Source of the DNA: JAVKDP01 sp040222185
GTDB taxonomy: Bacteria > Bacteroidota > Rhodothermia > Balneolales > Balneolaceae
Reading direction: 5' to 3'
Assembly: GCA_040222185.1 (NCBI GenBank)
Contig: JAVKDP010000082.1
Location: 1-64,000 of the forward strand
Length of the DNA stretch: 64,000 bases
Shown here: one piece after another, positions 14,210 through 22,851 of the stretch
How the letters are laid out: every line of letters starts with the position of its first letter
Position numbering within the stretch: position 1 is the first letter of the stretch
The notes under the pieces: model-generated
What the model was told of the DNA's origin: nothing
The model's input: only the letters and a program-made list of their open reading frames with translations
The model's database searches: none
Made by a program: the position numbers and the translations under genes

Positions 14210-16538
14210 TCTTCTGTTCTTTTTGAATCGTAAAATTAAAAGTTGTACCTGCTCCCTCTTTACTTTCGAACCAGATTTTCTCGCCTCTGGTATCCATAAT
14301 CTTTTTTATGATAGAAAGTCCTATCCCGGTTGAGCCTTCTTCACTGGAATGGAATTTAGAAAATAGTTGAAATACTTCATTCCCAATTTCTGAAGAAATG
14401 CCAGGGCCATTATCCGAGACTGAAAACAGCCAATTATTTTTTTCTTCGGAGCAAGCAATAGTTATCAGCCCTTTCTCTTTATCCGAGAATTTTACTGCAT
14501 TTGATATAAGGTTCTGAAATACCTGCCCAAGCTGAATTTTGTTAAAAACTACTTCCGGGAATTCTCCCTTAATATCAACACTGATACTGCCGGGAATTTT
14601 TATTGAATTAATGACAGAATTGAGGACTCCAGAAGTTTGGAGAATTTCATCCAGCCCACTAGCATCGTTAGCTGTACTATAAGTAAGTATACCTTCAATG
14701 AGCTCATCCATTTTTTCCACATTATCTACCATCATATTCAATGACTGCTTGCCTTCTTCATCCAAAGAATCCTGGTAGTCTTCAACAATCCATTCACTGA
14801 GAGAACTAATTGCTCTTAAAGGAGCTTTTAAATCATGTGAAACCACATGTGCGAACTCATTAAGCTGATCGTTAGCCCGCTTTAGATCTTTTAAGAGCTT
14901 TTCCCGTTTTGCTTCTTGCTCTTTCTTCTCTGTAATATCTCTTGCAATAGTTTGGACTGCATTTTCCCCACTATAGGTAACCAACGAAGATGATGCTTCA
15001 ATTACCTTGTAATTACCTTTAAAAGTCTTTATTTCGAATTCCAGGGAAGGAATCTTCTCACCATTATTTAATTTCTTCAGACGTTCCTGAAATACAGGAA
15101 GCAAATTCTCCGAGGCTAGTTCCAAAAGGTCTTTCCCGATTACATCTTCGATACTATCCGCTTCATAAAGTGCTAAACCGGATGCATTTAAATACACAAT
15201 GCGTCCATTTTTTGTTATCTGGATTGCTTCAGGCTGGTCATCTACTAGCTTATGCCATCTTTCCTCACTTTCTCGCAACGATTTTTCTACGCGCTCCCTT
15301 TCTTCTATAACAATAGCATTCTTCAATTGAGACGACACCAGGCTGGCAATAGTATTCAATGATTGAACATGCTCATCCGAATAAAAGTCTTTCTTGGAAT
15401 GCTCCGAGTCAATCACTCCGATTACTTCCCCTTCATACTTAATTGGAACAGTTAGTTCAGAAAAACGGGGCTCATCATCAATAATGTATTCTGGTTCTTT
15501 AGTTGTATCATTGATTAAAGAAGCTTCTCCAGTTAGAGCCACTCTACCTACGATTCCTTTCCCTACAGGTATTGAGATCGGGTCTAGAATAACCTCACCA
15601 CCCGGACTTTTTGGCCCGTACGCAGCAATCTGATTCAGTTCTTGCGTTTCCTTATCAAATACATACACCACACAATCTTCAAAACCCAACTCTTCAATTG
15701 TATTCTTTGTTATTTCAAGTGCTATCTCCTGGATCGTGATTTTCCCTAACAGAGAAATGGCAAGATCGTTAATAGCTTTGAGTGCTCTTTCGGACTTTTT
15801 AGTTTCTGTTAGATCTCTCACAAAGGAACTAAAAAAATAAGTACCGTCAATTTCGTTTGGAATGATTGTCAATTCAACAGGGAAAATAAGCCCACTTGAG
15901 TTAACAGCTGTTATCTCAATCCTTTTATTGAGTACCGGACCTTCCCCTGTTTTCAAGAAATGCTCCATTCCTCTTTCGTGAGCCTCCCTATATTCTTCAG
16001 GAATAATGATCTCTGATAGCCTGCGTCCAAGTACTCTTTCCTTGCTCCATCCGAATGTTTTTTCAGCCTGTGAGTTCCATTCTGAAATAATCCCGCGATC
16101 GTTAATTACTATTACAGCATCCAATGCGGAGTTTATAATAGTCTGTAGTTTTGCCTCACTTTCACTAAGAGAGTGCTCAACCGATCTAAGCTTAGTGATA
16201 GGTCTTGCAATAGCAAAAATACCTTCTTCTTCTCCATCTGAATTAATAAAGAGATTCGTGGTTTGCCCAACCCAAACTACATTCCCGGAATTTGTAAGTA
16301 CGGGGAATTCATAGTAATGATTTTCAAAACCAGCTTTAAGAGCTTCTTTGAAATGTTCACGTACCTCTTGCCTTCGCTCCTCAGTTACAAATTCTGTAAA
16401 GTGTTTGCCTATTAATTGTGTTGAAGGCACCCCAAGTAACCTCTCCCCAAAAGTATTCACAAAAGTAAATAACCCTTCTCGGGTGCAGAAGAAAATAATG
16501 TCGCTCGACGAATTTGCTATTTCATGAAATGATTTCAT
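14178..16538 (-). CDS. soluble PAS-PAS-GAF-PAS sensor histidine kinase
   Basis: Start chosen at the ATG at 16538; an in-frame TTG at 16559 would add seven residues. In this 786-residue numbering there are two PAS domains (about 5-115 and 128-245), a GAF domain (about 255-405), a third PAS (about 420-540), HisKA with His568 (HVVSHDLKAPLRA), and HATPase with QNLISNAVKFS (N box), VSDNGPGIS (G1) and GSTGIGLSIIKKIM (G2). No membrane helices are visible, so the kinase senses an internal cue; the ligand is unknown. It is the first gene of the four-gene phosphorelay unit. Confidence 0.9.
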   Translation of the reverse strand: MKSFHEIANSSSDIIFFCTREGLFTFVNTFGERLLGVPSTQLIGKHFTEFVTEERRQEVREHFKEALKAGFENHYYEFPVLTNSGNVVWVGQTTNLFINSDGEEEGIFAIARPITKLRSVEHSLSESEAKLQTIINSALDAVIVINDRGIISEWNSQAEKTFGWSKERVLGRRLSEIIIPEEYREAHERGMEHFLKTGEGPVLNKRIEITAVNSSGLIFPVELTIIPNEIDGTYFFSSFVRDLTETKKSERALKAINDLAISLLGKITIQEIALEITKNTIEELGFEDCVVYVFDKETQELNQIAAYGPKSPGGEVILDPISIPVGKGIVGRVALTGEASLINDTTKEPEYIIDDEPRFSELTVPIKYEGEVIGVIDSEHSKKDFYSDEHVQSLNTIASLVSSQLKNAIVIEERERVEKSLRESEERWHKLVDDQPEAIQITKNGRIVYLNASGLALYEADSIEDVIGKDLLELASENLLPVFQERLKKLNNGEKIPSLEFEIKTFKGNYKVIEASSSLVTYSGENAVQTIARDITEKKEQEAKREKLLKDLKRANDQLNEFAHVVSHDLKAPLRAISSLSEWIVEDYQDSLDEEGKQSLNMMVDNVEKMDELIEGILTYSTANDASGLDEILQTSGVLNSVINSIKIPGSISVDIKGEFPEVVFNKIQLGQVFQNLISNAVKFSDKEKGLITIACSEEKNNWLFSVSDNGPGISSEIGNEVFQLFSKFHSSEEGSTGIGLSIIKKIMDTRGEKIWFESKEGAGTTFNFTIQKEQKNERSEISFTS

Positions 16539-16636
16539 ATCTGGGGTGAAAGTAATCAATATTTATTAACAAACACTTTAGGATAAATTTAGAAAACTTA
16601 AGGAAGCACTAATTCGCATGAAGAACGGAATTCTCT

Positions 16637-16644
16637 TATCTTTG
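16637..16644 (+). promoter_or_regulatory. possible -7 promoter box giving a leaderless mtaB transcript
   Basis: TATCTTTG matches TAnnTTTG exactly and ends 5 bp before the ATG at 16650. If it is used, transcription would begin at or next to the start codon. No clear -33 element is visible. Confidence 0.3.
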
Positions 16645-16649
16645 CTGGC

Positions 16650-17984
16650 ATGAAAAAAGTGGCTTTTGAAACGCTCGGCTGTAAACTCAATTTCTCCGAA
16701 ACCTCTTCGATGAGACGGGATTTTGAAAATGAAGGATTTGAACTTGGTGAGTTCAATGAGGAGGCCGATATCTATGTGATAAACACATGCTCCGTTACCA
16801 TGGATGCAAACAGTGCCTGCCGTAAGACTGTACGGCAAGCATTACGAAGAAACCCAGATGCTTTTGTGGCTGTGGTAGGATGTTACGCTCAGCTTGAGCC
16901 TGAAGAAATCGCTCAGATTGAGGGAGTAGATGTAGTTTTAGGAGCTAAAGATAAGTTTCAACTACTAGATCTGTTTGATGAATTCGTAAAGCAGGAAAAG
17001 ACCATTATCCATACTTCAGATGTTAATGAAGCAGTGGATTTCCATAATGCATTTTCATCAGACGATCGCACACGTGCTTTTCTAAAAGTGCAGGATGGCT
17101 GCAATTACAAATGTTCATTCTGTACTATTCCTCTGGCCCGTGGAGCCAGCCGAAGCCCTAAAATAGCTACTGTAGTACGTAACGCAGAACAGCTGGTACA
17201 AGAAGGATTTAAAGAAATCATTATTACTGGAGTAAACTCCGGTGATTTTGGCTATGGTACTGATGAAAATTTCTTTCAGCTTTTGCAAGCTCTTGAGCAT
17301 GTTGAAGGATTAGAGCGTTTAAGAGTATCATCCATTGAGCCTAATCTTCTGCATGAAGACATTATCCGTTTTGCTGCCACTTCAAAAAAACTTCAGCCTC
17401 ATTTTCATATGCCGCTTCAAAGCGGTTCTGATGAAATGCTGAAACTGATGAAACGCAGGTACCGGTCAGATTTATACCGTAGCAGGGTCGAGTTAATAAG
17501 AGAACTTATTCCTGATGCCTGTATTGGAGTAGATGTAATTACGGGACATCCTGGCGAAACTGAGGAATTGTTCCAAGAATCCTTTGATTTCATTGACTCT
17601 CTGGATGTTTCCTATTTGCACGTCTTCACCTATTCAGAACGTCCAAATACCACCGCTTTAGAACTTAGCCCTATTATTCCGAAACAAGAGCGAAAGAGCC
17701 GAACTCACCGATTGAGAAGGTTATCTGCAAAAAAGAGATTCGAATTTGATGCAAGGTTCCAAGGCCAGACACGCCCTACTCTCTTTGAGGAAGAGAATAA
17801 AGAAGGCTTTATGTTTGGCTGGACGAATAACTATGTGAGAGTAGCTATTCCGTTCAATTCAAGACTAATAAATACGATTCAACCTGTAGAGATTTGGAAA
17901 TATTCTAAAGATGGGTTCCATTTTGGTAAGTTATCAAATGAAGTACTTGAAGAAGAAAGAGCAATTGAAGAACTGATCGGTTAA
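16650..17984 (+). CDS. mtaB: tRNA (t6A37) methylthiotransferase MtaB
   Basis: This 444-residue radical-SAM enzyme converts t6A37 to ms2t6A37 in tRNAs reading ANN codons. The N-terminal UPF0004 domain has cluster ligands Cys11 (LGCKLN), Cys47 (NTCSVT) and Cys78 (VGCYAQ). The radical-SAM triad is Cys151/155/158 in CNYKCSFC. GVNSGDFG, HMPLQSGSDEMLKLMKRRY and HVFTYSERPNT are further MtaB hallmarks that separate it from MiaB and RimO. A TRAM-like segment ends the protein. Its stop codon overlaps the ATG of the uracil-DNA glycosylase gene by one base. Confidence 0.93.
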   Translation: MKKVAFETLGCKLNFSETSSMRRDFENEGFELGEFNEEADIYVINTCSVTMDANSACRKTVRQALRRNPDAFVAVVGCYAQLEPEEIAQIEGVDVVLGAKDKFQLLDLFDEFVKQEKTIIHTSDVNEAVDFHNAFSSDDRTRAFLKVQDGCNYKCSFCTIPLARGASRSPKIATVVRNAEQLVQEGFKEIIITGVNSGDFGYGTDENFFQLLQALEHVEGLERLRVSSIEPNLLHEDIIRFAATSKKLQPHFHMPLQSGSDEMLKLMKRRYRSDLYRSRVELIRELIPDACIGVDVITGHPGETEELFQESFDFIDSLDVSYLHVFTYSERPNTTALELSPIIPKQERKSRTHRLRRLSAKKRFEFDARFQGQTRPTLFEEENKEGFMFGWTNNYVRVAIPFNSRLINTIQPVEIWKYSKDGFHFGKLSNEVLEEERAIEELIG

Positions 17985-18790
17985 TGTCAGAATCTAATCC
18001 AAACGAATTACTGGAAAGAGCTTCCCGATTGTTAAAACAACAAAGGGAAGTCTACGGAGATTTTTCAGTTGAATTCGATGCTGCTTCACCGGGTAAGACC
18101 TCTGTTCAGGAGGCTGAACCTGCTCTAGATAATAAAATTGATCCCGTTAAAGCTGAAGAACCAACACAAACCCATTCACCTGAACCTTTACCATCTATGC
18201 CTTCAGAAGCTGAGTTAATAGCAAATTGCGCCACCTTAGAAGAATTAAAAACACTTTGCGAGAAGGCTGACGTTCTAAAAACAGACTTGCTAAATACGAA
18301 CCTTGTATTTGGTGTTGGCAACACGAGTGCAGATTTAATGATTGTTGGTGAAGCACCTGGTGCAAATGAGGACCGACAGGGAGAGCCTTTTGTGGGACGG
18401 GCTGGTAAATTGCTTGACCAGATTATGGAAGCCATAGATTTTAAGCGCTCTGATATCTATATAGCTAACATTTTGAAGCACAGGCCACCAGACAACAGGG
18501 ACCCAAAACCAGAAGAAAGAAGACGAAGCCTCCCCTATCTTCTCAGGCAAATTGAGCTTGTTAATCCAAAACTTGTCCTTTGTGTAGGACGTATTTCAGC
18601 AACTACACTTTTAGGGAAGGACTACGCGTTAAAAGATATGAGACAGAAATTCCACGAGTTTCATGGACGTGAGTTATTTGCAACCTATCATCCGGCTGCG
18701 CTTTTAAGAAATCCTAACTGGAAAAGGCCAACCTGGGAAGATGTGCAGATGCTCCGCGCACGCTATGATGAGTTAGGCGGGCAACCCTGA
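17984..18790 (+). CDS. family-4-type uracil-DNA glycosylase lacking most Fe-S cysteines
   Basis: This 268-residue protein has a low-complexity acidic/proline-rich N-terminus (about 30-75) and a UDG superfamily core: VGEAPGANEDRQGEPFVGRAGKLLDQ (about 121-146, shown here only as motif), KHRPPDNRDP and HPAALLRNP. It removes uracil from DNA. Family-4 enzymes carry a [4Fe-4S] cluster held by four cysteines; here only the first (Cys92) is retained, and the other three positions read Ala95, His166 and Ser182. The enzyme is therefore predicted to work without the cluster or to hold a different metal. It is coupled to mtaB by a one-base overlap. Confidence 0.88.
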   Translation: MSESNPNELLERASRLLKQQREVYGDFSVEFDAASPGKTSVQEAEPALDNKIDPVKAEEPTQTHSPEPLPSMPSEAELIANCATLEELKTLCEKADVLKTDLLNTNLVFGVGNTSADLMIVGEAPGANEDRQGEPFVGRAGKLLDQIMEAIDFKRSDIYIANILKHRPPDNRDPKPEERRRSLPYLLRQIELVNPKLVLCVGRISATTLLGKDYALKDMRQKFHEFHGRELFATYHPAALLRNPNWKRPTWEDVQMLRARYDELGGQP

Positions 18791-18913
18791 TTGTTGATAA
18801 CTTTGTGAAAAAGTTGTTCGAAAGAAAATAAATTCTACGTTAGAATCTTAATTATATTTATTGATGTCGTCCTAAGGATACAGTAGCGATGACCTAATAA
18901 TCTTAGAAAATTA

Positions 18914-20449
18914 ATGGCAAAGAAAAACGGCTCCACGTACAATAAAGACCCTTATAAAGAACAGAAAAGTGTTCTGGAGCAAGAAGGAAGAGTCCCACCA
19001 CAGGCTGTAGAAGTTGAGGAAGCAGTACTCGGTGCAATGCTTATCGAGCATGGTGCAGCTACCATTGCATTACAGATGCTGAAAGCACAGGATTTTTATA
19101 AACCTGCCAACCGACATATATACGAAACCCTCTCCAATCTATTTGAAAGAGATAATCCCTTAGATCTCCTTACCGTTGAGAATGAATTACGTGACAATGG
19201 CTTGTTGGATATCTGTGGCGGGCCAACCTATTTATCTGACCTAACACGATCTGTTAGTTCTGCGGCCAACATTGAGTATCATGCTCAAATCATCACTGAG
19301 AAGGCTATCAAAAGGAATCTTATCCTTAATTGTACCGATGTAATTAAAGACTCTTACGATTCCACATCCGATGCTTATGATGTGTTAGATGATGCCGAGC
19401 AAAAGATTTTTGACCTTGCCAACCAGAAAAGCAAGAGTGCAGCAATGCCCGTTGCTGATATTCTAAAGGACACACTGGCCTACCTCGAAGATATGAGAGG
19501 TAAAAAGTATGGTATCACTGGCGTTCCGTCTGGTTTGGCTGTTGATCAAATGACTGCAGGTTGGCAAAAAGGCGATTTGGTTATCATTGCTGCACGACCT
19601 TCTATGGGTAAAACGGCATTTGTACTTACTGCAGCTCGTAATGCAGCCATGCACCCTGATGAAGCACTGAGAACTCCTGTGGCTATCTTCTCTTTGGAGA
19701 TGTCCAATCAATCCCTTGTACAACGATTGCTGACTATGGAGGCCCGTGTTCGTGCGGATGAAGCAAGAAAAGGAACATTGAATGACGACAGCTTTAAGCA
19801 GCTTATTGAAGCAGCCGGACGATTGTTCTCTGCTGATCTGTTTATTGATGATACACCTGCCATCACATTAATGGAACTTCGTACAAAGTGCCGAAGACTG
19901 AAAAGTGAGCATAACATTGGGATGGTAATCGTCGATTACCTCCAGCTTATGCAGGGTTCATCAAAAGACTCAGGAAGCCGTGAACAAGAAATTGCTTCCA
20001 TTTCCCGAGGGCTTAAATCATTGGCAAAAGAGTTGGATGTACCTGTAATTGCATTGTCTCAGTTAAGCCGAGCAGTAGAACAACGTGGCGGAGATAAACG
20101 ACCACAGCTAAGTGACTTACGTGAATCAGGTTCTATTGAGCAAGATGCGGATATTGTTATGTTTTTATACCGCCCTGAGTATTATGGAATTACCACTACT
20201 GCCGAAGGACAATCAACAGCTGGTATAGCTGAAGTAATTATCGGCAAGCAAAGAAACGGACCTGTGGGAAGTAAGATGCTTTACTTTGTTAAGGACTATG
20301 CGCGTTTCGAAAATCTTACTTCTGCCAATGCCGATACTTCTTATTTAGGAGAAGCTTCAGGTGATTTGATTGAAGCTAATTTCACCCCCTCTGATACGGC
20401 AATTATGCCTCATAATCCGGCCCCAGACGACGAAGACGCACCGTTTTAA
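18914..20449 (+). CDS. dnaB: replicative DNA helicase DnaB
   Basis: This 511-residue protein unwinds DNA at the replication fork. It has an N-terminal DnaB helical domain (about 20-125, VEEAVLGAMLIE), a linker, and a RecA-like domain from about 185 with Walker A ARPSMGKTAF, IFSLEMSNQSLVQRLL, the Walker B region MVIVDYLQLMQG and ALSQLSRAVEQR...LSDLRESGSIEQDADIVMFLYR. Length and motifs are normal and no intein is present. The acidic C-terminal tail (PDDEDAPF) is a common feature in this phylum. The next gene starts 8 bp downstream. Confidence 0.95.
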   Translation: MAKKNGSTYNKDPYKEQKSVLEQEGRVPPQAVEVEEAVLGAMLIEHGAATIALQMLKAQDFYKPANRHIYETLSNLFERDNPLDLLTVENELRDNGLLDICGGPTYLSDLTRSVSSAANIEYHAQIITEKAIKRNLILNCTDVIKDSYDSTSDAYDVLDDAEQKIFDLANQKSKSAAMPVADILKDTLAYLEDMRGKKYGITGVPSGLAVDQMTAGWQKGDLVIIAARPSMGKTAFVLTAARNAAMHPDEALRTPVAIFSLEMSNQSLVQRLLTMEARVRADEARKGTLNDDSFKQLIEAAGRLFSADLFIDDTPAITLMELRTKCRRLKSEHNIGMVIVDYLQLMQGSSKDSGSREQEIASISRGLKSLAKELDVPVIALSQLSRAVEQRGGDKRPQLSDLRESGSIEQDADIVMFLYRPEYYGITTTAEGQSTAGIAEVIIGKQRNGPVGSKMLYFVKDYARFENLTSANADTSYLGEASGDLIEANFTPSDTAIMPHNPAPDDEDAPF

Positions 20450-20457
20450 ATCCTCAA

Positions 20458-21735
20458 ATGAGATATCTAGTTCTCTTCCTTGGTTTCTTCATACTAACTC
20501 AAGGGTTAGCAGAAGCCCAGGTATTGCCCTACGCCAAAGAAGTTGTTCAAACCTTAAGCTCTGACGAATTCCAGGGACGGGGTTATGTCAATAAAGGCGA
20601 TAAAATTGCTTCAGATTATATTCGAAAAGAGTTTGAGCGTTTTGGATTAAAATCTTTCTCAAAAAAGTACCTTCAAAAGTTCGATCTATCTATTAATACT
20701 TTTCCCAAGAGCATTGAGCTATCTGTAAACGGCCAAAAACTTAGGGCTGGATATGATTTCCACGTCACCCCGGGCTCCCCTTCAGTTTCAGGTAGCTTCA
20801 GTACCATAAGTCTTACTGTAGAAGATATGCTTAGCGATCAGAAACTGAGAACTAAGCTCATGGCTTCCATGGGTAAGTTTATCATAGTGGAAAACTATAA
20901 AAAAGGAGATTACACCAAAGAAGAACAAGATCGGTTAGGAGGAGTTGTTCAGTTTTTAAAGTATCAATCCAGTAACCCAGCAAGCGGAACTATTATTCTT
21001 ACGAATGATAAACTGACCTGGAATGGGTCTCAAACCCAACACTCAAGACCTTCCTTTACTATTCTAAGTGATAGTTTAGATACCCCTATTACAGAGGTTA
21101 AAGTTAAACTATCAGCTAAACTTGAACGCTCTTACACCACTCAAAATGTGTTAGGATATATTGAAGGTGAAAACACCGACTCAATGATTGTATTTATAGC
21201 TCATTATGATCACTTCGGTAAAATGGGTGATGCCATATTTCCAGGAGCCAACGACAACGCCAGCGGAACTGCAATGTTACTGAGCCTCGCAAAGTATTAT
21301 TCAGAAAATAAACCCTCTTATAATACTGTATTCATCGCTTTTGGTGGAGAAGAACTTGGATTACTGGGTTCCAAACATTTCGTTCAAAACCCGCTTTTTG
21401 ATCTTACCAGCATCAAATTCCTTGTAAACTTTGATCTGGCCGGAACCGGAGATGAAGGAATCCAGGTGGTAAATGGTTCAGTATACCGGGATAAATTTGA
21501 TCTCCTCACTTCAATTAACGAAGAGATGGAATTACTCCCAAAGGTTAAAATCAGGGGAAAAGCCTGCAATAGTGATCACTGCTTTTTCGATGAAGCAGGA
21601 GTACCAGGATTCTACATCTATACCTTGGGTGGCATAAGGGCTTATCATGATGTATATGATAAATTTGAGACCCTACCTTTTACCGAATTTGAAGATTACT
21701 TCACCCTGGTAACTGAGTTTATCAGCAGGCTATAA
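20458..21735 (+). CDS. secreted M28-family zinc aminopeptidase
   Basis: This 425-residue protein has a signal peptide (about 1-20, GLAEAQ). A PA-like insert domain lies around 100-225. The M28 catalytic core has zinc ligands in IAHYDHFG, GANDNASGTAM, FGGEELGLLGS, NFDLAGTGD and SDHCFFDEAGVP followed by YHDVYD. It probably acts in the periplasm or outside the cell to trim peptides. It follows dnaB closely, but there is no functional link. It ends one base before the convergent glycosyltransferase gene. Confidence 0.87.
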   Translation: MRYLVLFLGFFILTQGLAEAQVLPYAKEVVQTLSSDEFQGRGYVNKGDKIASDYIRKEFERFGLKSFSKKYLQKFDLSINTFPKSIELSVNGQKLRAGYDFHVTPGSPSVSGSFSTISLTVEDMLSDQKLRTKLMASMGKFIIVENYKKGDYTKEEQDRLGGVVQFLKYQSSNPASGTIILTNDKLTWNGSQTQHSRPSFTILSDSLDTPITEVKVKLSAKLERSYTTQNVLGYIEGENTDSMIVFIAHYDHFGKMGDAIFPGANDNASGTAMLLSLAKYYSENKPSYNTVFIAFGGEELGLLGSKHFVQNPLFDLTSIKFLVNFDLAGTGDEGIQVVNGSVYRDKFDLLTSINEEMELLPKVKIRGKACNSDHCFFDEAGVPGFYIYTLGGIRAYHDVYDKFETLPFTEFEDYFTLVTEFISRL

Positions 21736-21736
21736 A

Positions 21737-22846
21737 CTACCCTACCATCTCCTCAAACAGACGATCAAAGCTTTTGATCTTATGCTTCCATTCGAGGTGT
21801 TTATTTACATTCTGAAGACTGGATTTTGGTAAGGGCTTCGTCTTCTTCTCCAGTAAACCTTTCAAATGTCGAAAAAGATCGTCTTCTGTATCATAAAGTA
21901 CAGGAGCGTGTAACAACGGGTTGTGTAGAGATTTCGGGATTAGTTCCGGATAATGAAGTTTGTTAGGCACTAAAGGATGACAACCACAATAAATAGCCTC
22001 CATAATAGCTACACAAAAGAATTCATATGTAGCAGTAGAGACTACAATGTCGCCAGAGTGCAGCAACCGGCTATAATTCTCTTCATCTTCAACATAACCG
22101 AAATGAGTAATCTGTTGACCGTACCTTTGCCAGGCCTTTTCAAACTCTTCGGGTTTTTCATGCTTGGTATCACCCGCCAGAATCAGATCAAACTTGAGGT
22201 CGATATCATTGAGACGATTCAGGACACGAAAAAACATAGCCGGGTTTCGGTCAAACTGCCATCTCTGATTCCAGACAATAACCGGATTCTTATTCTCATT
22301 TCGGGTATCAGGTTGAGCGTTAAAAACATCCAGGTTTAACCCGGGATGCATAACTATGCTTTTTTCTCTGATCTGGTCAACGGTGTTGTAGTGTTTGTCA
22401 TCAGGATAGTTATCCAGGAACTTCGGAAGTGCTTCAAGGAGATCATCAAGATGAAACTGAGAAGAAAATAGCAGCTTATCGGCTACCAGCATACTCAAAT
22501 AGTTGATATAACAAAATGTAAGATCCCGCGTCTCGCCTTCAGGTATTGGGCGTGTAAACTGGTTCTCATGCATATACATGATCTTGGGCGTATGCGCAAA
22601 CCTCGGGTTATTGAGTGCCAAAAAAGCCGGGAGGTTTGTCATGCTACTCGTAAGCAGTAAATCGATGGGTTCTTCTATCTCCCTTGTAAGTTGCGCCAGT
22701 GTTACTGAATCGCCATGCATCCGCCATTTCCAACCTTTATAATTCAGCTTAATCGGTATGATATTGTGACTCGAATGCTTGGACAATCCTTTAAGGAAAG
22801 CCTTATGTGAGCCGCTGAAATATGGTTCTATGGCGAGTATGTTCAT
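21737..22846 (-). CDS. DUF3524/GT4-type glycosyltransferase, tRNA-queuosine mannosyltransferase-like (QTMAN)
   Basis: This 369-residue soluble protein begins MNILAIEPYFSGSHKAFLKG. With KWRMHGDSVTLA, MYMHENQFTRP and INYLSMLVADKLLFSSQFH it matches the DUF3524 N-terminal domain. The C-terminal half is a GT-B nucleotide-binding fold (VIWNQRWQFDRNPAMFF, GYVEDEENYSRLL, VSTATYEFFCVAIMEAI). The animal member of this family (GTDC1/QTMAN) adds mannose to queuosine in tRNA-Asp. A queG gene is in this window, so queuosine is probably made. Whether the bacterial protein mannosylates Q-tRNA is not established from sequence. It lies 5 bp downstream of mutL. Confidence 0.8.
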   Translation of the reverse strand: MNILAIEPYFSGSHKAFLKGLSKHSSHNIIPIKLNYKGWKWRMHGDSVTLAQLTREIEEPIDLLLTSSMTNLPAFLALNNPRFAHTPKIMYMHENQFTRPIPEGETRDLTFCYINYLSMLVADKLLFSSQFHLDDLLEALPKFLDNYPDDKHYNTVDQIREKSIVMHPGLNLDVFNAQPDTRNENKNPVIVWNQRWQFDRNPAMFFRVLNRLNDIDLKFDLILAGDTKHEKPEEFEKAWQRYGQQITHFGYVEDEENYSRLLHSGDIVVSTATYEFFCVAIMEAIYCGCHPLVPNKLHYPELIPKSLHNPLLHAPVLYDTEDDLFRHLKGLLEKKTKPLPKSSLQNVNKHLEWKHKIKSFDRLFEEMVG

Positions 22847-22851
22847 ATATC

